DNA of 13,559 bases from Sulfuriferula multivorans (lineage in GTDB: Bacteria > Pseudomonadota > Gammaproteobacteria > Burkholderiales > Thiobacillaceae): positions 1-13,559 of the forward strand of contig JAAFGW010000048.1 of the NCBI GenBank assembly GCA_010365175.1, read 5' to 3'. A program made the translations under genes and the position numbers. The notes under the pieces are model-generated. The model worked only from the letters and a program-made list of their open reading frames with translations. It was not told the origin of the DNA and did not search any database. Shown here one piece after another: positions 6,308 to 13,559 of this stretch; position 1 is the first letter of the stretch, and the number at the start of each line of letters is the position of its first letter.

Positions 6308-7428
6308 GACAGATAAGGATGGAGCGCTTCGGCAATGCGCGCGCTGGCGCCTTGCCGCAAGCTCATGTGCAGGGTGCGAAAAGTTTCATGCAGCTCAAGC
6401 CGGCGCGGCGCATCGTCAAGCCAGGCTAACGCATCATTGGCCAGCGCTTCAGGTGTCGCGGCGTCTTGCAACCGTTCTGGCACCACGAATTCACGCAACA
6501 ACACATTGGGCAGCCCAACCCACGGCTGCAATGCCTGTTTCAGCATCATGCGTGCAGTTATTGCCGGCATACGATAGGTGATTACCATGGGTTTCTTGAA
6601 CAGCGCGGCCTCGAGCGTGGCTGTACCAGACGCCACCAGCGTCACATCACACGCTGCCAACGCCGTGTGCGACTGCCCGGCCAAAACATGTAAGGGTAAA
6701 TCCAGGCCTTGTGCGGCTTGTCTGATCAATTGCGCGGCGGCTTCATTGGCAGCGGGCACGACAAACTGCGAATCTGGATGATGTTTCAGAATTAACACAG
6801 CCGCATCGAACATCAAACGCGCGTGGCGGGCTACTTCACTCAATCGACTACCAGGGAGTAACGCAATAATGGGGCCCGACGCCAAGCCCAATGACGCGCG
6901 CGCGGCGGCCACATCAGGCTCCATCGGGATCACATCCGCGAGGGGATGGCCAACATAGGTGACGGGAATGCCTGCGTCCCGGTAAACCCTTTCCTCAAAC
7001 GGGAAAACCACCAGCATTTGCGACACCGCCTGCTTGATGCGGTGGATGCGCTCGGGTCGCCATGCCCAGATCGACGGGCTGACAAAGTGAACGGTTGGAA
7101 TGTCCGCGCGTTTGAGTTTCGCTTCCAGCGTGAAATTGAAATCGGGTGCGTCGATCCCCACGAAAACACGCGGCCGATCGTTCAGAAAATGACGGGCAAT
7201 CCGCGAACGTATCCACAGTAATTCAGGTAAATGGCGCAGGACTTCGACATAGCCATTCACTGCCAGTTTTTCACTTGGGTAAATCGCTTCGACGCCGGCT
7301 TCGATCAGCCTGGGGCCGGCAATGCCTGCTGCGCGCAAGTTGGGATGTGCCTGCTTCAGCGCATTGATAAAATGCGCGCCAAGAAGATCACCAGAGGCTT
7401 CTCCAGCGACCAGGCCCAAATCCATCAC
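6304..7428 (-). CDS. lpxB: Lipid-A-disaccharide synthase
   Basis: A 374-residue GT19-family glycosyltransferase. It joins UDP-2,3-diacylglucosamine and lipid X into the tetraacyl disaccharide 1-phosphate of lipid A, as a peripheral enzyme on the inner face of the cytoplasmic membrane. Family motifs seen in order: GEASGD (9-14), AGPRL with the following NGYVEVLRHLP membrane-contact region, VSPSIWAWRPER, YVGHPLAD, LLPGSRLSEV and the donor-site SGTATLEAAL. Start choice: GTG at 7428 overlaps the lpxA stop by 4 nt (GTGA), and an ATG follows immediately at 7425 (TGATG, 1 nt overlap). Either gives tight coupling to lpxA. The ATG start would remove one residue and is equally plausible. Confidence 0.97.
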   Translation of the reverse strand: MMDLGLVAGEASGDLLGAHFINALKQAHPNLRAAGIAGPRLIEAGVEAIYPSEKLAVNGYVEVLRHLPELLWIRSRIARHFLNDRPRVFVGIDAPDFNFTLEAKLKRADIPTVHFVSPSIWAWRPERIHRIKQAVSQMLVVFPFEERVYRDAGIPVTYVGHPLADVIPMEPDVAAARASLGLASGPIIALLPGSRLSEVARHARLMFDAAVLILKHHPDSQFVVPAANEAAAQLIRQAAQGLDLPLHVLAGQSHTALAACDVTLVASGTATLEAALFKKPMVITYRMPAITARMMLKQALQPWVGLPNVLLREFVVPERLQDAATPEALANDALAWLDDAPRRLELHETFRTLHMSLRQGASARIAEALHPYLS

Positions 7429-8201
7429 CGAATAATGCCGCGTTTTGAATGCTCAAGAAAATCGAGCAGTTGCTGTACTTCGGCATGCGTTGCAGCGCTG
7501 AGCGCGAGTTGCGTTTGGGCTTCTGCCAAGGTGTTGCCTTCACGATAGAGTGTTTTGTAGGCACGCTTCAACGCTGTGAGCGACTCAGCGCTAAAACCGC
7601 GCCGCTTGAGGCCTTCGTTATTCAGGCCATGCGGTGCGGCAGGTTGCCCGGAAGCCATGACAAAAGGGGGGATATCCTTGAACACGACACTGGAAATACC
7701 TGTCATCACATGGGCGCCGATCTTGCAGAACTGATGCACCCCAGTGAAGCCGCCCAGAATCACCCAGTCGCCAATTTCCGCATGGCCTGCCAGTGAAGCA
7801 TTATTTGCAAAAATGGTACGGTCGCCCACCACGCAATCATGCGCGATATGGACGTAGGCCATGATCCAGTTGTGCGAGCCGATCGTGGTCACGCCGCGAT
7901 CCTGGATGGTGCCGATATTGAAAGTACAAAACTCGCGGATGACGTTATGGTCGCCGATTTCCAGTCGGGTCGGCTCGCCTGCGTATTTTTTATCCTGTGG
8001 CGCTTCACCCAGTGAGACAAAATGAAAGATCTGGTTGTGGGCGCCAATAGTCGTGTAACCAGTGATGACAGCATGGGCGCCAACCGTGGTGCCGGCGCCT
8101 ATTTTCACATGTTCACCAATGATGCTGTAAGGACCGATCTCGACGTCATCGGCAAGCTGCGCCTTCGCATCGACCAATGCGGTGGGATGAATCTTGGCCA
8201 T
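7425..8201 (-). CDS. lpxA: UDP-N-acetylglucosamine O-acyltransferase
   Basis: A 258-residue left-handed beta-helix enzyme (E. coli LpxA is 262). It transfers R-3-hydroxyacyl from ACP to the 3-OH of UDP-GlcNAc, the first step of lipid A synthesis. Hexapeptide repeats run from about residue 5 to 185 (IHPTALVD, VEIGPYSIIG, VKIGAGTTVG and so on), followed by the helical C-terminal domain containing GLKRRGFS. The catalytic histidine is H121 in VHIAHDC, aligning with E. coli H125. The substrate region KYAGEPT is intact, as is GAHVMTGISSVV near the acyl-chain-measuring region. I chose the ATG at 8201 (MAKIHPTA), 1 nt after the fabZ stop. A longer frame from 8303 lies inside fabZ and adds 34 unrelated residues. 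Acyl-chain preference cannot be read safely. Confidence 0.97.
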   Translation of the reverse strand: MAKIHPTALVDAKAQLADDVEIGPYSIIGEHVKIGAGTTVGAHAVITGYTTIGAHNQIFHFVSLGEAPQDKKYAGEPTRLEIGDHNVIREFCTFNIGTIQDRGVTTIGSHNWIMAYVHIAHDCVVGDRTIFANNASLAGHAEIGDWVILGGFTGVHQFCKIGAHVMTGISSVVFKDIPPFVMASGQPAAPHGLNNEGLKRRGFSAESLTALKRAYKTLYREGNTLAEAQTQLALSAATHAEVQQLLDFLEHSKRGIIR

Positions 8202-8202
8202 T

Positions 8203-8646
8203 TCAGGGTTTGTCGCGCAACGTCGCCATGAGCTCGGCTTCAGCCACCAGTGCCCCGTCAACTTCAGCGCGGCCCTTGTATTTCCAGATGCCGCGCATTT
8301 CACGCACGATTTCGACCTTCAGGATCAACTGATCACCCGGCTTGACCGGTTTTTTGAAACGCGCAGCGTCGATGCCGGCAAAATAAACGATCCCGATATC
8401 CTCGGGCGCGTACTCCTTGGTCTTGAATGACAAAATGGCCGCCGCCTGAGCCATTGCTTCCAGTATCAACACGCCCGGCATCACGGGCATGACAGGAAAG
8501 TGGCCGGGGAAAAACGGCTCATTGATGGTGACGTTTTTAAGCGCGGTGATGGATTTTCCGAGTTCGAGCTCGGTCACTTTGTCGATCAACAGGAAAGGGT
8601 AGCGATGCGGCAGGTACTGCATGACCTGCTCGATATCCATAATCAT
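8203..8646 (-). CDS. fabZ: 3-hydroxyacyl-ACP dehydratase FabZ
   Basis: A 147-residue hot-dog-fold dehydratase of fatty acid synthesis that removes water from beta-hydroxyacyl-ACP to give trans-2-enoyl-ACP in the cytoplasm. The N-terminus MQYLPHRYPFLLID is typical. The active-site histidine is H49 in EPFFPGHFP, and E63 in PGVLILEAMAQA is the catalytic acid. FabZ uses the same hydroxyacyl-ACP pool as LpxA and LpxD, which explains its place between those genes. The ATG at 8646 overlaps the lpxD stop by 4 nt (ATGA); a second ATG at 8640 would remove two residues. Residues 51-57 read PVMPVMP where E. coli has PGKPIFP, a small variation outside the catalytic pair. Confidence 0.97.
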   Translation of the reverse strand: MIMDIEQVMQYLPHRYPFLLIDKVTELELGKSITALKNVTINEPFFPGHFPVMPVMPGVLILEAMAQAAAILSFKTKEYAPEDIGIVYFAGIDAARFKKPVKPGDQLILKVEIVREMRGIWKYKGRAEVDGALVAEAELMATLRDKP

Positions 8647-9674
8647 GATGCATTTTCCAATTCGTTAAGGCGTTTTTCAAGCTGCTTGATGCGGTCCGCC
8701 AGTTTGTCGAGATTACGCATGTGTACGGCATTTTTTTGCCAAACTGTGTGCTCGGAAAAAGGCAGCGCCGAGGTGTAGGTGCCGGCTTTTGGCAGTGACT
8801 TGGTAATCAGGGTGTTGGTTGAAATACGCGTACCGTCTGCAATATCGATATGGCCAAAAATCATGGCCGCGCCTCCTATCATGCAATGGCGACCAATTTT
8901 TGCGCTTCCCGCAATCCCGGTGCAGGCGGCTATCGCCGTATGCGCGCCAATGTGCACGTTATGCGCCACCTGAACCAGGTTGTCGAGCTTGACGCCCTCA
9001 CCAATGATCGTGTCTTCAAGCGCACCGCGATCAATGGTTGTGCACGCACCGATTTCCACATCGTCAGCGATCAGGACGCGGCCAATCTGCGGAATTTTCT
9101 CCCACCCGTCTTCGGCCGGTGCATAGCCAAAACCATCCGAACCAATCACACAGCCTGAATGCAGGATGCACCGCTCCCCGACGACACATGCATGGTAAAC
9201 GGTCACATTCGCGTGCAAATGACAATCCGCACCGATGCGCGCATGGTCACCGACAACGCAGTTGGGCCCCACGACCGTCCGGGCGCCGATATGCGCACCC
9301 TGTCCAATGACCGCTCCTGCTGCGATGCTGGCATCGGCTGCAATCACCGCATCGGCTGCAACGGTTGCCGCTGGATGTATGCCTGCCTGAGGACGCAGCG
9401 GGGGATTAAACAGCGCCGACACACGCGCAAAATACAAATAAGGATGAGGAGTGAGGATGCGCGGTAAATCAGTCGCATCGCGCGCATCATCAGGCAGGAT
9501 GACTGCCCCCGCTTGAGTCGAGGACAGTTGGGCCAGATATTTGCTTTGGGAAACGAAGCCTATTTCTTCTGCCGTGGCGCGATCCAACGGTGCAACCTGG
9601 CACACGGTTCGAGCACCATCACCCACAAGTTCACCACCAAATTTGGCGACCAGGTCTGTCAGCGTGACTTGCAT
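8643..9674 (-). CDS. lpxD: UDP-3-O-(3-hydroxyacyl)glucosamine N-acyltransferase
   Basis: A 343-residue enzyme of normal LpxD length. It adds the second R-3-hydroxyacyl chain, at the 2-amino group of UDP-3-O-acyl-glucosamine, in the third step of lipid A synthesis. The N-terminal uridine-binding domain (about 1-100) includes a segment ending GFVSQSKYL. A long run of hexapeptide repeats follows (about 100-310). The catalytic histidine is H238 in VQVAHNV, equivalent to E. coli H239. GSDGFGYA and TTIDRGA are family-typical. A C-terminal charged helix (about 315-343) matches the helix that packs on the trimer and binds ACP. The gene starts 30 nt after the skp stop. No strong ribosome site is visible before the ATG. 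Confidence 0.97.
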   Translation of the reverse strand: MQVTLTDLVAKFGGELVGDGARTVCQVAPLDRATAEEIGFVSQSKYLAQLSSTQAGAVILPDDARDATDLPRILTPHPYLYFARVSALFNPPLRPQAGIHPAATVAADAVIAADASIAAGAVIGQGAHIGARTVVGPNCVVGDHARIGADCHLHANVTVYHACVVGERCILHSGCVIGSDGFGYAPAEDGWEKIPQIGRVLIADDVEIGACTTIDRGALEDTIIGEGVKLDNLVQVAHNVHIGAHTAIAACTGIAGSAKIGRHCMIGGAAMIFGHIDIADGTRISTNTLITKSLPKAGTYTSALPFSEHTVWQKNAVHMRNLDKLADRIKQLEKRLNELENAS

Positions 9675-9704
9675 CGGATAGATGGAGGATTTCCCAAGTC
9701 TGGC

Positions 9705-10211
9705 TTATTTTCCGCCCAGCGCCTTCATCACACGGTCAGTGATATCGTTCTTGGGATCAACAAAGACCGCTTGCTCTACGATCAGGTCATACTTTTCGGC
9801 ACGTGCGATTTCCTGGATGGCCTTGCGCGCCCGCTCCTGAATCTGCCCCAACTCTTCATTGCGACGGAGGTTGAGATCTTCACGAAACTCCCGACCCTGG
9901 CGTTGCAGGTCACGGTTGAGATTGCCCAGATCGCGCTCCTTGGTTTTACGATCACTGTCCGACATGGTCACGCCATCCTTGTCCAGTTGCGCCTGTATAT
10001 CGCGAGCTTGCTTGGCGAGTTTCTGCAACTCCTGATCACGCGTAGCGAACTCTCGCTCGAGTTTCTTTTGGGCAGTAACGGACAGCGGTGCTTCACGGAT
10101 CAAACGCTCGGTGTTAACGAACCCGACCTTGTCCGCCAGAACGGGGGTTGCGAAAAATGCAGACACCAGCACGACAGAAAGGGAAACGGCATACGACTTG
10201 AACTTCATCAT
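9705..10211 (-). CDS. skp: Periplasmic chaperone Skp/OmpH
   Basis: A 168-residue OmpH-family protein. It binds unfolded outer-membrane proteins in the periplasm and delivers them to the BAM complex. A clear signal peptide (Lys near the N-terminus, hydrophobic core, TPVLA cleavage site about residues 19-23) precedes DKVGFVNTERLI, the first strand of the trimerisation body. Residues about 45-130 are charged and heptad-like, the coiled-coil tentacles. The C-terminus returns to a strand (YDLIVEQAVFVDP) and ends near GGK. I chose the ATG at 10211 because GGAG lies 6 nt upstream; a TTG at 10214 and an ATG at 10208 are next to it in frame. The gene lies 24 nt after bamA, whose product uses the same substrates. 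Confidence 0.95.
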   Translation of the reverse strand: MMKFKSYAVSLSVVLVSAFFATPVLADKVGFVNTERLIREAPLSVTAQKKLEREFATRDQELQKLAKQARDIQAQLDKDGVTMSDSDRKTKERDLGNLNRDLQRQGREFREDLNLRRNEELGQIQERARKAIQEIARAEKYDLIVEQAVFVDPKNDITDRVMKALGGK

Positions 10212-10217
10212 CAAATA

Positions 10218-10221
10218 CTCC
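10218..10221 (-). promoter_or_regulatory. Ribosome binding site of skp
   Basis: GGAG on the minus strand, 6 nt from the ATG at 10211. It favours that start over the TTG at 10214 (3 nt away) and the ATG at 10208 (9 nt away). Confidence 0.6.
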
Positions 10222-10235
10222 AGTAACGGCTAACC

Positions 10236-12557
10236 TTAGAACACATTGCCCAAGGTGAATTGAAACACTTCAGATTTGTCGCCTGTCTTGCTGACAAGCG
10301 GTTGTGCCAAGCTGAATTTTAGCGGGCCGAGGGGCGAGACCCACAGCACGGCTACCCCAGCCGAATAGCGCAAGTCTCCGAACGCAAACTTTGTATACAA
10401 CCCATTGTTGTCATTGGGTCCAAAAGCGGCACCTGCATCAACAAAGGCTGACATGCGCAACGACTGGTCATCCTTAAGTCCCGGCAAAGGGAAAAAGAGT
10501 TCCGCATTACCGACAACGCGTTTATTGCCTCCCAGTGCATCACCGTTGGCATCCTTGGGTCCTAGCGTACCGTTTTTGAAACCGCGTACTGAACTGTTTC
10601 CGCCTGCGTAAAAGTTCTTGAAGAACGGAAGTTCATCGCCCGCAAGACCATCGCCGATACCCACTTCACCGTTAAGCATGAGCGTAAATATTTTGTTCAG
10701 AGGGAAATAATGCTGTTGCTGATATGACAATTTGTAATACTGAAGACTGCCCGCAGGGGTTCCAATTTCCGCAGCCACACGCTGCAGCATGCCTTTGGTC
10801 GGGAACAAATAATTGTTGCGAGTATCACGCGCCCAAGACGTATCCAGGCGCACAGTTGTATCGTCGCGTGTGGATTTACCAATGCCCACGAATCGTTGAT
10901 ACGGGCTTGGGCCGGGTGGGGTTACATATGCAGGGTCGATTTCGAGCGAAGTTTGCTCGTAGGTCAGGCCGAATGAGATGGTATCGCGCTCGTTAAGTGG
11001 TACTCCTAACCGCATGCCTGCGCCATAGGTGGATGTTTTATACGCGCTTACATTATCGAGCGAGCTCGAATCGACATCGCGCCGGTACAGGTCATAACCC
11101 AGGCTGACGCCGTTCAGCGTGAAATAGGGATTGGTAAACGACAAGGCATACACCGTATTGACGCTGCCCGAGTTGATCTGTGCCGATAAACGATTGCCCG
11201 TTCCAAAGACATTGTTCTGGGTAACCGAACCCGACAGTACCAGCCCCTCGGATGAGGAGAAGCCCGCACCTAACAGAATGTTACCTGTGGGCTTCTCAGT
11301 GACGTTCACATTGACGTCGACCTGATCGGTAGTACCGGATACACCGGGCGTTTCAATATTGACTTCATTGAAAAAGCCAAGCCGGTTGAGCCGGTCACGC
11401 GATAAATTGATCTTTTCGGCGTCGTAGTACGCGCCTTCCATTTGCCGCACTTCACGACGCACCACTTCATCACGGGTTTTTGTGTTGCCCGCCACATTGA
11501 CGCGACTTACGTAGACGCGCCGACCTGGGTCAACAAACAGGGTGAAGGCAACAGTTGCTTTCTCTCGGTCCAACTCAGGCACTGCATTGACGTTGGCAAA
11601 CGCATAGCCATCATTTCCCAGGCGATCACCAATTTTCTTTGTGGTCTCGGTGAGGCGATCACGCGCGAACACCTCGCCCGGCTTGAACGTGATGAGCTTT
11701 TTCAACTCGGCTTCAGGTACCAGCATCTGCCCTGCAAGCTTGACGTCCGACACTTTGTACTGCGGGCCTTCGGTCACGTTGATGGTGATGTAAATGCCCT
11801 CTTTGTCAGGAGAAATCGAAACCTGACTGGAATCAACGTTAAATTCCAGATAACCGCGATTGAGGTAATACGAGCGCAAGATTTCAATATCTCCACTCAG
11901 GCGCGATTTGGAGTATTGGTCATTCTTGGTGTACCAGGTCAGCCAGCCCGGGGTGGTCGAGGTAAACAGACCCAGCAACTCTTTTTCTTTGAAGGCCTTA
12001 TTTCCAACGATGCTGATTTGCTGGATTTTAGCGCTACTCCCTTCGACCACATCAAACTGCACGGCAACCCGGTTGCGCTCGAGTGGAGTCAAAGTGGATT
12101 TGATTTCGACTGCGTATTTTCCGCGATTGAAGTACTGACGCTGCAATTCCTGCTCGGCCTTTTCCAGCAAGGCTCGGTCGAGTACGCGACCCTCTGCCAG
12201 TCCTGTCTGCTTCAGACCGGCTTTCAAGTCTTCTTCGGAAAACTCCTTGATCCCTAACAGGGTGATTTTCGAAATGGAGGGGCGTTCTTCAACGGTGACA
12301 ATCACGACGCCATCGCGCGCTTCCAGTCTTACATCCTTGAAAAATCCGGTGGCGTAGAGTGCCTTGATCGCCGCTGCGGTTTTTTCGTCGGTCATCATCT
12401 CGCCGACTTTCACCGGCAAGTAGCTGAATACGGTTCCTGCCTCGGTACGCTGAATGCCCTCGACCCGGATGTCCTTGACGATAAATGGCTCTTCGGCAAA
12501 AACAGGCTGCACGACGAAAACGGCAGCTAGAGCAAGCGTCAAACGGTTCAGAATCAT
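10236..12557 (-). CDS. bamA: Outer membrane protein assembly factor BamA
   Basis: A 773-residue Omp85-family protein, the central insertase of the BAM complex that folds beta-barrel proteins into the outer membrane. The signal peptide (MILNRL..., cleavage after PVFA at residue 21) is followed by POTRA domains to about residue 420. These show repeated IxxIxVEGN-like starts such as VKDIRVEGIQ, ISKITLLGI, IQQISIVGN, VSDVKLAGQ and VSRVNVAGN, which gives five POTRAs. A 16-strand barrel follows. The conserved loop-6 VRGF is at 657-660. The C-terminus FQFTLGNVF is the standard beta-signal with a terminal Phe. I chose the ATG at 12557 because AGGTGGA lies 10 nt upstream and a signal peptide begins there. 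A GTG at 12572 overlaps the rseP end and adds five polar residues. The gene starts 7 nt after rseP. Confidence 0.98.
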   Translation of the reverse strand: MILNRLTLALAAVFVVQPVFAEEPFIVKDIRVEGIQRTEAGTVFSYLPVKVGEMMTDEKTAAAIKALYATGFFKDVRLEARDGVVIVTVEERPSISKITLLGIKEFSEEDLKAGLKQTGLAEGRVLDRALLEKAEQELQRQYFNRGKYAVEIKSTLTPLERNRVAVQFDVVEGSSAKIQQISIVGNKAFKEKELLGLFTSTTPGWLTWYTKNDQYSKSRLSGDIEILRSYYLNRGYLEFNVDSSQVSISPDKEGIYITINVTEGPQYKVSDVKLAGQMLVPEAELKKLITFKPGEVFARDRLTETTKKIGDRLGNDGYAFANVNAVPELDREKATVAFTLFVDPGRRVYVSRVNVAGNTKTRDEVVRREVRQMEGAYYDAEKINLSRDRLNRLGFFNEVNIETPGVSGTTDQVDVNVNVTEKPTGNILLGAGFSSSEGLVLSGSVTQNNVFGTGNRLSAQINSGSVNTVYALSFTNPYFTLNGVSLGYDLYRRDVDSSSLDNVSAYKTSTYGAGMRLGVPLNERDTISFGLTYEQTSLEIDPAYVTPPGPSPYQRFVGIGKSTRDDTTVRLDTSWARDTRNNYLFPTKGMLQRVAAEIGTPAGSLQYYKLSYQQQHYFPLNKIFTLMLNGEVGIGDGLAGDELPFFKNFYAGGNSSVRGFKNGTLGPKDANGDALGGNKRVVGNAELFFPLPGLKDDQSLRMSAFVDAGAAFGPNDNNGLYTKFAFGDLRYSAGVAVLWVSPLGPLKFSLAQPLVSKTGDKSEVFQFTLGNVF

Positions 12558-12564
12558 GTTTATT

Positions 12565-13559
12565 TCATCCACCTATCAGGCGTTGCAAATCGTTGAACAG
12601 GGCAAAAGACATCAACACTAGCAGAAATGCCATGCCGATTCGGCTGCCTATTTCCATGGTGCGTTCAGACACGGATCGACCCGTGAAAACTTCCGCCACA
12701 TAATACATGAGGTGACCCCCATCCAGTAACGGGATCGGCAGCAGATTCAACACACCCAGGCTCACGCTCACCAGCGCCAAAAAACCCACAAAACTTATCC
12801 AGCCAAGCGCAGCACTCTGCCCGGCATAGTCAGCAATGGTCAGGGGGCCGGACAGGTTTTTCCAGGACACTTGCCCCAATACCATACGCCCCATCATTTC
12901 GAGGGTGAACAGACTCATGTCCCATGTTTTGATGGCACCTTGCGCCAACGCATCGAGCGGACCGTACCGTACTTCGGTCATCAATTTAGCCCGCATGGCT
13001 TCGTCAACGTGCGGTCCTGCTCCGATCTTGCCAACGCGCTGACCGGCTTCGTCCACGGCATCAGGCACCACCGTCAAGGTTGCACGATGCCCTTTCCGCA
13101 CATACTCAATACTTAAGGGCTTGGCAGGATGCTGGCGTATCAACTCCACCCAGGCCTGCCAGTGTGCAACGGCTTGGCCGTTGGCAGAACCCAGCCGATC
13201 GCCGGGCTGAAAGCCCGCGCGTTCGGCAGCGCCATCAGGGAGTACTTTTCCAATCACCGGCTCAATTTCCGGATCGAAACGTACAATCCCCATGGGACGC
13301 AGGGTATCCCGCTCGAGGTTCTCAGTTTCGACAGGTTGCGCGTCAAGTTTTACGCTGCGACCGTCTGCCAGCACCAACACTGCCGGGTCGCCTGCCACCC
13401 CGGTTCGCAGCAGGTTCAGCCGCAGGTCCTGGAATGAAAGGGTTTCGCTACCATTGACGCTCCGTATTTCGTCGCCTGCTACCAACCCCGCCTTTGCTGC
13501 GATGGTACCCGCTGGCGGCTCGCCGATCATGGGTTTGAGCGCAGGCAATCCATGCATGA
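12565..13559 (-). CDS. rseP: Site-2 intramembrane zinc metalloprotease RseP (5' end beyond right edge)
   Basis: The C-terminal part (about 330 residues) of RseP, which cuts anti-sigma factor RseA inside the inner membrane to release sigma-E under envelope stress. Two PDZ domains are visible: the first around AAKAGLVAGDEIRSVNG near the right edge, the second around AERAGFQPGDRLGSANG (near 13200). Then come WKNLSGPLTIADYAG and the membrane helix with NLLPIPLLDGGH (near 12720), whose LDG aspartate is the third zinc ligand. A last membrane helix and FNDLQRL end the protein. The HExxH active-site helix lies outside the window. The frame is still open at 13559, so the start is not here. The order rseP-bamA is conserved in beta- and gammaproteobacteria. 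Confidence 0.96.
   Translation of the reverse strand, partial: MHGLPALKPMIGEPPAGTIAAKAGLVAGDEIRSVNGSETLSFQDLRLNLLRTGVAGDPAVLVLADGRSVKLDAQPVETENLERDTLRPMGIVRFDPEIEPVIGKVLPDGAAERAGFQPGDRLGSANGQAVAHWQAWVELIRQHPAKPLSIEYVRKGHRATLTVVPDAVDEAGQRVGKIGAGPHVDEAMRAKLMTEVRYGPLDALAQGAIKTWDMSLFTLEMMGRMVLGQVSWKNLSGPLTIADYAGQSAALGWISFVGFLALVSVSLGVLNLLPIPLLDGGHLMYYVAEVFTGRSVSERTMEIGSRIGMAFLLVLMSFALFNDLQRLIGG
12568..12574 (-). promoter_or_regulatory. Ribosome binding site of bamA inside the rseP end
   Basis: AGGTGGA on the minus strand overlaps the last rseP codons and lies 10 nt before the ATG at 12557. It supports this start over the GTG at 12572, and also translation of bamA from the rseP transcript. Confidence 0.5.

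Noticed and set aside
9513..10226. Plus-strand frame of 237 codons across skp and the lpxD start
   Set aside because: It is antisense to two well-identified genes and spans their junction, with no domain and no ribosome site.
11442..12257. Plus-strand frame of 271 codons opposite bamA
   Set aside because: It is antisense to the POTRA region of BamA, whose motifs are unmistakable; no domain seen.
1..13559. CRISPR arrays, insertion sequences, tRNA or rRNA genes
   Set aside because: I saw no direct-repeat array, transposase-like frame, terminal inverted repeats or RNA gene signature. Apart from 3242-3828 the window is almost fully covered by identified genes.

Overview
The window looks like chromosomal DNA of a betaproteobacterium, possibly near Nitrosomonadales or Gallionellales. 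This rests on the gene order of the envelope cluster, the protein sequences and the moderately high GC content; it is inferred by eye, without a database search. Almost everything is coded on the minus strand. The only plus-strand gene I support is a short thioredoxin-like protein.

Right half (about 5236-13559, transcribed right to left): the conserved outer-membrane biogenesis cluster rseP (partial, runs off the right edge) - bamA - skp/ompH - lpxD - fabZ - lpxA - lpxB - rnhB, followed by a small CopD-type membrane protein. Several junctions overlap by 4 nt or are separated by 1-10 nt, so it reads as one translationally coupled operon. The genes cover envelope-stress proteolysis (RseP), beta-barrel insertion (BamA), periplasmic chaperoning (Skp), early lipid A synthesis (LpxA, LpxD, LpxB), the beta-hydroxyacyl-ACP dehydratase that competes for the LpxA/LpxD substrate pool (FabZ), and RNase HII.

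Middle (about 3829-5224): a divergent pair, a sodium/calcium-exchanger-family membrane protein (minus) and a thioredoxin-like protein with a CGAC active site (plus). Their predicted start codons share one CATG. The stretch 3242-3828 has no convincing intact gene and is visibly richer in A+T than its flanks. It holds a weak terminator behind the exchanger and a short coding-like tail resembling the C-terminus of an outer-membrane beta-barrel protein, perhaps the remnant of a lost porin gene.

Left part (1-3241): one long open reading frame on the minus strand, still open at the left edge (at least 1080 codons). It encodes an unusual fusion: a complete NCS1-type (purine/cytosine permease family) transporter, a compact module with nine cysteines, two more membrane helices, a histidine kinase with all boxes, and a receiver domain. 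This is the most interesting object here, a transporter-receptor hybrid kinase of unknown ligand. The rest of the window is housekeeping.
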